Shown: positions 55,004 through 64,000 of the stretch, in pieces
Layout of the letters: each line of letters begins with the position of its first letter
Numbering within the stretch: the stretch's first letter is position 1
NCBI GenBank assembly: GCA_001051155.2
Contig: JYIP02000007.1
Span: forward strand, 2,234,342-2,298,341
Reading direction: 5' to 3'
DNA from: Chrysoporthe austroafricana
Lineage: Eukaryota > Ascomycota > Sordariomycetes > Diaporthales > Cryphonectriaceae
Length of the DNA: 64,000 nucleotides
The notes under the pieces: model-generated
Seen by the model: only the letters and a program-made list of their open reading frames with translations
What the model was told of the DNA's origin: nothing
Database searches by the model: none
Position numbers and translations under genes: made by a program

Positions 55004-58000
55004 ACGGCGAGGATGAGAACGAGTTTGGTAGTAGGGGTACGCACGGTAGGCTCGGCTGTCCGGCGCCCAGGCCAAGCTGTACGATGGACGAAACATGGCA
55101 TTACGGTGCATGGGAAGGACTCACAGGTGCCCTGTCGACTATGGATTACCAACTCGCTACCGGCTCACGCACTAGGATGATCATGAGGAATGGCTGCATG
55201 TCGGGTCTCCGCTGCAAAAGCTGGAGACACTCAAATACTGAGCATTACGTCTCGAGACGGAGTTTGTCCTCACCAGACCCGGGACGGCACTCAGTTCTGT
55301 TCACGATTATGACCTCCTACAGGGTCGACCACAGGACGTCGTGCTGCTAGTCTGCGGCGGCTCACTCATACTTGCCCTCCTACCGTCAAGATGAGGAGGA
55401 TGCGAGCCTGACGATCTGTCCCTCTAGCACCGTACAGATAAGGCCCCCATACCCACTCGCCAACGCCCACGTTTGCATTCTCGAGCAGGCGCTGTCAGAT
55501 TCCTCCAGACACCTCTCATTGGCTACCGACAAGGCGGGGTAGAATATCATTGGGCAGCCCAGACCGGAGATGCGTTCCGAGGCTTGGCGGTCACCTGGAG
55601 TCAGCCCGCTGGCGGGCACCACTGCATCAGTGAGGCGGAGATGAGCAACCCACCAGGGTGCTGAAAGTGGCGTATGCAGTGACGACCAGTGATTCTAGAG
55701 GCGGCCGAATGACAGACAGACAGCGTAGCGATGACTGCACTAGACACACTAGCACTCCCTCGAGCCATGACCGGAGCGACAGCATGACCTCGGTCTCGTA
55801 GACGACGAAGGAGAAATGCCGGAAGCAATTTGGTTCCCCTAACAAACCTGTCCTTCGGAATAGGCAGTGATTGTCTCTCATCCAGGAACGCGTTAGTCCC
55901 CACAAGAAGGCTAAAGGCAACGCTTGCGCAACAATGACACGACACGGACGTCAGTGCAGGTCGCAAAATTGATTTTGAAATGCACCTGCAGGGCTCTGCA
56001 TGTGCCTTATGCTGGCTCCTGCAGGTCCTCCTCGGCCCCAGATTCGTACTCCGTCCCTCCCACCTTCCCCCTTCCTTTCATTCTTTTTCTAACCAGGGGT
56101 CTTCTTAGGGATTTCTTTTTTCCGCCGGGGGGGACGGTTGCTTGGTTCGCGTGCGAGGGCATGGTCGTGGCTCTCGACACAGGCAGCATATTCCGGGGCC
56201 GCAATGTCAATATTCAGCATGCGCCCACGCGCACGCTTAGCTGTCCGAGCGGTTTCATACTCCTAGTCACATTCTCGCTGGCCTCAAGACCTTTCCATGG
56301 CTCCACTCCGGCAGGTACGGGGCCAGGCTGCCCGCTGCGGGAGTAATAGAGTCACACCGTTGCAGAAGTGAGGACGGGGCCGCAGAAATAAGACGACGGG
56401 CGCTGCACGTCAAACGGCAAAGGCCGCGGGGATCTCCAGCTCCCCCCTGCGCATGTCTTGACCGGTCAGCTCGCCTGCAGCGAAGCAGAATATTCCCGCA
56501 GCCTGAAAGGGGCGAAGCGGCTCCTCAGGCCATGCAGCGGCGGTAGTGGACGAGACACGCCAAGGCTGCTGGCCTGCGCTCGACGAAGTGCAGCTTCGTC
56601 TCGCAGTCTCCGGCGTCCACGTCAACGCGCAGGACAGACTGCACAGACAACTAAGCATTCGTAACCCCGAGTGGGCTACAGAAGACCGATTCACTACTGA
56701 AAGTGCGATCGTGTCAGTCTTTCGCTCAGCACACTGCAGAGCTCACCCTTGAGCTCGGATTTATTCGCAGCCCTTGGAGCCTAGCGGCGCGCCTGCCCAG
56801 GCTTGCCTCCTGTACTTTTATCCTCTAAATATCCCCAGTGGCGTCGACGCGAGACGCTGTATGAGCTGAGCCTTGCGCGCTGTGGGCTCAACAGCAGCGC
56901 ACGTCCAATCGCGAGTTGATCCCTCATAGGTGCGTCCGCGACGGACAGCCAGACGGCAGAAATCAGACAGGCGATGCCAGCCCTCCCACCGGTCCCTTGA
57001 CTTCGGAGATCCTCCCGACGCATCCCGGCTATTGTATCCGCCGCGGACGCACACCTCGTCGATCCGCGCTCCAATGAGGCGACGGGAGCAGTCCAGCCCA
57101 CCCCCTGGCACTTCGCAGCATAGCTTCGACAGCCTGAAAAGCCGATTCTCCCTTATGCTGGCTTTCCCGGGCCCTCAGGGTCGAGACCCATGATGCTCGC
57201 ATGCTTCACTGGTTCAGATTTGTAGGATGTCGTGCGTCGTTAGCGCCTGTCCTCGGATTTGCGGCTCTGTTGCTCATTAGTCGGGGGGGGGGCATGAAGG
57301 AAGCCGATGGGATACGGCAAAAGAGCGGCAATTGTCTGTCGTGAAGACGTCGAGACCAAGAGGGCTGAAAGACGCAACAGATGGTCGAGTCGCATCGAAG
57401 CCCCCGGGGCCTCACGTACTAGAAGCACTCACGCCGCCCGAGACGATAATCCTGCAGCCCCCGCGCACCTACCCAGTAGGAGCAGGCCCGCCCTTCCGCA
57501 GGGGGGCATGCAGGGCCCAGGAGTCCGGCCAGGGCAGACGAAAATTCTCTCGGGCCAGGCCGCGGTCTATCACGCAGATTCTTGATATCGGCGTGCGGTT
57601 GCAAGGGAAGAGGAGCGTTTATTCCACGAACAGCACGCATTCGCCTCGCGTTCTCCCCCCTGTACGCCTGCATGCCCGCGTCCAGGGGCGCTCATGCTCG
57701 GGTCAGCTCATCCTGCACACACGATAAACGCCGCCCAGCCAACAGACAGCCGCGGTGTGAAATAGGCAGGTCGGACCCAGCTGGTAGCTGAGGCGAAGAA
57801 AAGTCGAGGCCGGAGGCTGTTACATAACACCGATGTCCGTCCAGACCAGGAAGGTTGTTGATGGTGATGACTGCTTTTGTCGTCACTCCAACCGGTGCCC
57901 CCCTGGTCTGATGACGAAGGGCCGATAGTTGGATCATGACGGGCTCTTCAAGAGTCTCAAGACTGCGCCGTCAATGTCTTCTGCACGACCAACGTGGCGC

Positions 58001-61000
58001 TGCCGAACAGGATGCCCATGTAGGGCATCCCTCGAGACCCCTCACTTCGTGTGCACGGAGTCTCCCAAACAGAGTGAGAGGGTGCACGAACCAGACCATC
58101 CTACCAGAGACTCGATACGGATGACCCCCCAGAAGCACTTCCCTCGATGGTGGCTGGCAGGACGCAGGGCGAGCCCGCCAATCGTACAGCGTAGCAAGAT
58201 TCCCCAGGGAGTAGAATAGGAAAAGAGCTGTAGGCTTCCGCTGCGCCTAGACCAATCAGGCTGGTTTTGTGTGGTCGGACGAAGGCTGCACGACGTGATG
58301 GATCAAACATGCCCTCACAGCGGGCGTGCGTGGGTTCCCACGTCGCTGCAGCCAGCACAGCGGACCTTGTTCTTCCTCGCCCCTAGATGCAGCGCGCACA
58401 TTGCCGGCTCGACCGGTTTGGCCTAATCTCGCTGAGACAAGTCTGGTAGGCTAATGGCATACAGGTCACCGTAGCCTGTGAGATGGAAAATACCCCGCGA
58501 ACGTGGAAAAGAGCCCGCGCTCTGGCAGTGGTGAGGAGGACAAGGTGTACTAGATGTTAACACGGGAGAGGCGATAGAGTGAACGAAGAGGTCGGTGCGT
58601 CAGATGAGAATCAGGAGGATGAGCATCCAATGCGTACATGGCCCAGCTGAAAGATACCATACCAATGAGCTCTACCCCATATGCAGTCGAGAGACGCGCA
58701 GGGAACTGCTGCTTGTGTAGTCGGGTGGCCAGGAGTAAGTAGCCAATCCTAACACAACGCCAAGGCATGTGAGGATATGTGGGATATATTGTAGTGGCTG
58801 ACATGGCCGCCGAGTTGGAAACCAAAAACTGCATCGCTCGACACTATACGAGCTCCCGATACGTGACAGCTCACGCGAGACGCATCCTTCCCTTTAGCCT
58901 CTGCAGTGACCGGCGGCGCGGCTGATTCTCCATGGCCCACGGCCCCGGATATATGCATGAGGGTGCTGTGCGCCAGACGTGGGGAGGGAGGGTAAATGGG
59001 ATGCTGCACGGTGCCATGCGCTGCAGGCGAGGAGGTCAGTAGGTTGAGAAGTGGTAGGCGTGTGATGTGACAGGCAGTGGAGGGGTACACATCGTAGATA
59101 GTCTCATGTCGAGGGTGGGCCGGCTTTGCCGTGGTGACGATATTCCCGCCTCCTCGACGGTCCTGCGGCAGGAGGGCTCGGGCTGGGACCGGGAAGGGGG
59201 CGTGCAGGTAGGCGCTCCTAGCCGACCTGTGGGACAACAAAGCAAACTCCGGTCTGTGTCATCCTTCATTGTCCCGCCTGCGGGAGAATGGCCTAGAGTG
59301 GAGAAACAGCGAGGTGCTTCCGGCCTCAAGGGGCCTCAGAGCTGCACCTTGGCGTGTGTACTGCAGAGCTAACATTAGTCTGCAGAGCCAAGGGCGAATT
59401 GCCATCGGGGTAGTAATCAGCATTATGTAGCCTCTTCATGGCTTGTTACCAGGCGTGCCATGTCGTGGTTGCATCTTTGACGATCATTCACCCGGGGGTA
59501 TGGTCGCTCAGTACCGCATCTCCTCGTATGACGCTGGTACGGATCGGCGGATAGGGGCAGCCCGACATCGCGTGTCTTCATGCCAGAATGTCTCGAGGAA
59601 CAAGCCGTCGCCGCGAGAGCTGTCTCAATGGAACAATGTCATTGCTCCATGGTCCATGCATTGAGACGGTAAAAGTGCCTGCAGCCATCCCTGTGGCTGC
59701 CCTCGCCGCCCGCTGAGAGATCTGGCATTGCCACTCTCGCCAGGGGGACGATTTCCTACCGAATGCGGCTGGAAAACCAAATTTTGTAACCCTTGATTGG
59801 TTCTTCGAAGAGATGGAGGAATGGGCCATAGCAGCCTCGATGGAGGACGACGTGGGCTGGTAGCGTGATGTGTGGTTTCGAGGTCGAACAAGACGGATCT
59901 CCGCGAGCCCGGCCGCTCCGCATGATGCTCCGGCATGGTGCGGCCTCTGTAACCGAGAACGCCTGTCGGGCCCGTCGTCATGACCACATGTCTACCGGCG
60001 AGGTATCTGTGGTCCAATAGCATCGTGGGACCGGATCGGACTCCGTGCGCAGGACCAATTGCGACTGATGAAGATTTCCAGTGCAGTGTCCTTTAAGTCA
60101 ATGCTGTCTCATGGACGCATACGGTCCTTCAAGACCCGGCCAATGCTTATCGAGGGCGGGGGGCAGGGTATATTGAGCCCCCCTCGTCGTAAAAATCCGA
60201 GACCTATCACAAGGAGCAATACGTGGCGGATGGAGGGCGTAATCCGCGTGTTTCGAGATGGCAATCTGCCGGCCGATTCATGCCTAGGGCGTGATGCGGG
60301 TGCGAGGTCGCCCCGAATGCTCACAGCGGTCGCGAGAGCCAGGTCATCTGCCAGAGCAGGACCAGGTCAAATTTCCAACGTCTGGCGGGCCGGGGGCAAC
60401 GCCTCCGAGCCACGATTCTCGATCAAGACCGGGATCGGGTTCGCGAGAAACAGCGCCATGGACCTGCGACCTGCCTCTCTACCATGATAGCAGTGGTTTC
60501 AGCCGGCTCGGACCTGGGGCTGGAGTGTCTTGCCCCTCCGTCAAACGATGTAGGGCGCCGACGTGCTGCGAGGTCCAAGACCATGCTGTAGCTGTCAGCG
60601 CAGATTATGCACGATAGATGGCACCTCACTCTCGTGCCCGTTCGGGTCCCACTGGGTTGTTGGCCGCGAGGTGCGTTGGACGTCAGTGCCTGTGCCATCT
60701 AAGTACGTCCTAAGCCTCCCAGCACGCACGGCTTGCCGATCCCCTGCGGCGGCTGCTGCAAGGTTACGTAGACCCACAAAAGGAATCTTGTGAAGCTCCC
60801 CTGCAGCTGGCCGAGGCATGTCAAGCATCTCTGTGCCCGGCCAAGGCCCGTATAGTGTCGTGTCACCAAGGACAGAGCGACTGTTGGTGGGAGAGGTTAT
60901 GCCGAAGCCTGATGACCTTGTTTTTCGGCGCACGCCCGCCAGCTGAAGCACACACCCGTGGAGACCGGTGAGGTGAAATGATCCCGTCTCCAGGGCCGGA

Positions 61001-61950
61001 CAACGATGGGTAGCCTGCCGTCATAGTATGGCGGAACCCCAGCCAGCACGAGTGTCAGTTTTCACCCGCGGAGTTAGTCGAGCGTGCAGGGCTAGAGGGC
61101 GTCCTCCACAACTCCTTGGCTGTTGGGTGATCCCTACCAGAGGCCTTACCATTCCGAACCCCCGGCGGCTGAAGATCCTTACCCAGCGGGTCACCCCTTG
61201 CGAGCTGCAGTCAAGGTCAAGGCAGAAGTGCTGTTGCTGTCTCGCTGTATGGTATCGAGGCACCTGTAGGACGTGACAGCGTCCCTTCACTATCCGCGCC
61301 AGCTCGCACAGAGGGCCCACGCGAGTCGTGTCCCAGCACGCCGCGCGCGGGGGGCCAAGCTGGGCGCCCTCGGACGAGCAGGGAAGGGACAGGTGTCCCT
61401 CGGCATCTGCTGCTCCCTGCGCTGGCGAGAAAGACCTAGCCTGTCAGCGTGACCGTGCCGCGGCCACTGCTGGCTAGCCCAGAGGACCGGACCGGCCAGG
61501 GCGGTGGCCGTGCCACGGACCTGCCACCTGATGCTTGGACGAGCGAGTGTTGGCGCGAGGTTGCCAATGGCCGGTGCAGGAGCTTCTTGGGGTGCGACCC
61601 AGATAAAATGCTCAATGCCACCCTCAGGACCAGCGACGCACTGTACTAATAGTGTGCATTCAGTGGGTGCTAGTAGTGGGTGGGGGCGCAGGTGGGCGCG
61701 GGTAGGTATCCGCAAAGGGGGATCGTGGATATATGCCGGGTATTAAGAGGCCGGGTCGCGAGATAGAGGGTCGGTCTGCCGTGGTGGAGTGCCACGAGTG
61801 TTGCCGCCTCCTCCTCCTCTTCGCCTTCCTCGCCCTCGCGAGGCCAAGGAGCTGCAAAGCCCGGAGTGCTGTGATGCTGGGTGGCCTGGGGTGGTCAGCG
61901 CCCGTGCTCAAACGCCGAGTGCGGGAACGACGGCTGGGCGGGAGCCTCCT

Positions 61951-61989
61951 CCCATCCCATCCTATCCCAACCCATCCCATCCCATCCTT
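61951..61989. repeat. (CCCAT)n microsatellite
   Basis: Imperfect tandem CCCAT units with CCTAT and CCCAA variants. Confidence 0.85.
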
Positions 61990-62360
61990 CCATCGATCTG
62001 GCAGGCTGTCTGCGATCACTGTTAGCTCTAGCTGGAGCTGCACAGTCTGTGTGCCTCCCGCCTGGCCTACCCCCGTGTTGGGCGCCGTCCAGCCTTCATC
62101 GCACCCCGCCCGCCGCTGGACGAACGTGGACAACGTCGTCTGGAGCATTCATTAGTCGCAGTCGGGGATGCGACGATGGTGCGATGGGATTGGCCGGTGC
62201 TTCGCACGAGGGTTGGCAGATGTGACGGCAATCAGAGGAGGCGATGGTTGCGAAGTGATGTGTCTGGTGCCCGGAGGGAGAAGTTGTGACACGGGGCTGA
62301 GGGCCTCAGCTTGTGCCGCCGCCACGAACAACCCAGGGCAAACCTGCGGCCCGTCATGTC

Positions 62361-62640
62361 TTCTTCCTTTTTTTTTTTTTTTTTTTTTTTTTTCTTTTTT
62401 CCTTTTTTCACCCCCCCCCCCTTTTTTTTTTTTCCTCTTACCCCTTCTTATTCCCCCCCACCCCCACACCACTTTTGTTTTTGTTTGNGGAGGTGTGGAG
62501 GGGGGGGGGGGGGCGCAGTGTTTGGCGCCGGCCCGGACCACCCCGGGGTCCCCCGGCGCCCGCCATGGCTTTTTCCTTTTTTTTTTTTTTTTTTTTTTTT
62601 TTCCTTTTCCCCTTGTTGCACCCCTCCCCCCTTCATTCTT
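62361..62640. repeat. Homopolymer-rich block containing an undetermined base
   Basis: Long T runs (about 26 bases at 62368-62393 and again at 62577-62602), a C11-T12 junction at 62411-62433, a G run around 62500-62513 and an N at 62488. The sequence here is probably unreliable or an assembly join. Confidence 0.85.
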
Positions 62641-63197
62641 GTCCTCTATCCCCTTTCTAGTAAGGCCTCACGTCTCAACCACGGTGCATGTGGTTGGGCC
62701 TGCCATAGTAGTATTGCAAACCAGCACGACAGTGGCACCCTCTTCAGGCTCATGGCGGCGCTCAATGGCCATCGTCATGTTCCTGCAGTCTGCTGCAGCT
62801 TGGGGACAGGGCCGGCCCTCCAAGGGCGAACTGCTCAGACAACCACCATCTTAACTCTACACCCTCAGCAGCAGTGTCTGCCGACCTGGGCCAAGCTGAG
62901 GCCTACAGCGCGACAGCGTGTCTATCCCTCCAGCCAGTCAGCGCCCTCGTCGGCGCGGCGATCAGACCGAGGCCACCCCCTCCGTGCCCTACTCTCTGTC
63001 CGCCAGGTCCCCTGTGACGTCCTGGGCAGCCCTCGAGGGCCCTCGAAGGGGGAAAGGGCAGGCTTCGGCGCACCACCATGACGAGAGCATCATGAGGCCC
63101 AGGCAGCCTCCCCCCCTCCAGCACGCCCTGGCTCTGCAGCGGCAAGGGTTCCCCATCCGAGCGCCCGTGGTTGCGCCCCAGTGCCCAGCGTGTTGCA

Positions 63198-63235
63198 CCC
63201 AGGCCAAGCAGGCCAGGCAGGCCAGGCCAGGAAGG
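63198..63235. repeat. (CAGGC/AGGCC)n repeat
   Basis: Degenerate tandem AGGCCAGGC units. Confidence 0.7.
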
Positions 63236-63786
63236 CCAGACAGGGCTCAGGGACAACCTTGCGCCTCTCACCACCACGCCTGCGCCTGCTTCTGCCTCTG
63301 CAGGACAAGCGTCGCCCGGGTCGCAGGGTCGCCTGCGGGTCTCCCACCCGGTCCCAGGCATGTTTTCCTGGGTGGGGATCGACAGGTGCACTCCTGAGGG
63401 CCCCATCAACGAGAGCACCTTGGATGCGCACTGGTCCACGCCTGGGCCTCTGTTGTGGTACTCCTGTACACGGCTGGCTATCCACACCCTCTCTGCCTCC
63501 GCTGCTGGGGTAGACGAGACCCGCGGCGCCTGGGCGACGTGAGTCGTCACGTTAGTCTAGCTACCTTGCGATGCACACACTCCCGGCCCAGCCTGCACTC
63601 TCCTTCCTCCCTGCCGAGGAATATTTACTGGTCGCGGCCGCGGGCCAGTGCATTTCGCCTGATGGATTCCGGCGCCTCGATCAGGACGGGTCAATAAGAG
63701 CCCACTGCTCCCCAGGTCTCTTGTATCGCACCGGGTGACGGCGTGCGCCCCTCATCGTCCTCTCTTCCGTGCCCACCTTATTTTGT

Positions 63787-63830
63787 CACTGACCTGACTG
63801 ACTGACTAACTGGCTGACTGACCGACCAGG
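63787..63830. repeat. (TGAC)n microsatellite
   Basis: Imperfect tandem TGAC/TGAC(C) units near the right edge of the window. Confidence 0.8.
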
Positions 63831-64000
63831 GGTTTGGGGCCTGCCTGCAACGAGGGCCCTGTTCTTCAGATCACTCAGCTCCGTACACGTCCAGAGCACA
63901 TCTTCTTTGTCCATTCTATCTTCACGTTGTTTCTCTCCAAACACCCAACCGTCCCCGCCCTGCCCGCGGGAAGACACCTATGTCGCCTCTAGGATCCCGT

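Larger units (their letters stand above)
55004..64000. other. 9-kb GC-rich region without a convincing gene
   Basis: Many overlapping frames of 60-230 codons occur on both strands, but all have the Arg/Pro/Ser/Ala composition of random GC-rich sequence, none shows a known domain, and none extends through good splice sites. No transposase, reverse transcriptase, tRNA or telomeric repeat was seen. Microsatellites and a homopolymer block with an N are listed separately. The lip2 3' UTR presumably lies in the first few hundred bases. Confidence 0.5.

Noticed and set aside
62903..63550. 215-codon minus-strand frame near the right end
   Set aside because: Composition of random GC-rich DNA, crosses an AGGCC repeat, and shows no domain.

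Overview
The window looks like nuclear DNA of a filamentous ascomycete (Pezizomycotina, probably Sordariomycetes; the class is an inference). The evidence is the set of proteins (EFR3, Whi3, EMC1, Hst2-type sirtuin, lipoate-pathway octanoyltransferase, DFG5/DCW1-type GH76, a XlnR-type Zn2Cys6 factor, a HET-domain protein), the short GT-AG introns (52-160 nt) with CTRAY-like branch sites, and the high GC of the housekeeping genes. No tRNA, rRNA, CRISPR or intact transposon was found. Thirteen protein genes are supported, one of them cut by the left edge. Exon structures were worked out by hand from frame continuity and splice sites.

Layout. 1-5.1 kb: C-terminal part of an EF-hand/TBC-type Rab GAP, then a GH76 DFG5/DCW1-like cell-wall protein. 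7.2-7.7 kb: a small single-pass membrane protein. 10.9-14.4 kb: EFR3, the plasma-membrane anchor for the Stt4 PI4-kinase. 16.4-17.7 kb: a very GC-rich short-chain dehydrogenase. 19.6-21.5 kb (minus): Whi3-like RNA-binding protein with a GC-rich, repeat-bearing upstream region. 21.5-28.7 kb: a gene-poor GC-rich stretch. 28.7-30.3 kb: an unrecognised Arg/Asp-rich protein, convergent with EMC1 (minus, to 33.3 kb); their stop codons are only 33 bp apart.

33.3-47.9 kb appears less GC-rich by eye and has an accessory character. It holds a five-exon gene (minus) with an N-terminal region like that of fungal STAND/NLR proteins but no NTPase, a divergent phosphate-permease-like MFS transporter, and a HET-domain protein, separated by long non-coding stretches. 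47.9-51.0 kb: a six-exon XlnR/Xyr1-family transcription factor whose zinc cluster is assembled across a 14-nt micro-exon. 51.7-53.1 kb: Hst2-like sirtuin. 54.0-55.0 kb: mitochondrial octanoyltransferase. 55-64 kb: a second GC-rich stretch with no convincing gene, many microsatellites and a homopolymer block containing an undetermined base.

The housekeeping genes do not form a pathway cluster. The most interesting part is the 33-44 kb interval, which looks like a fungal allorecognition or innate-immunity neighbourhood.
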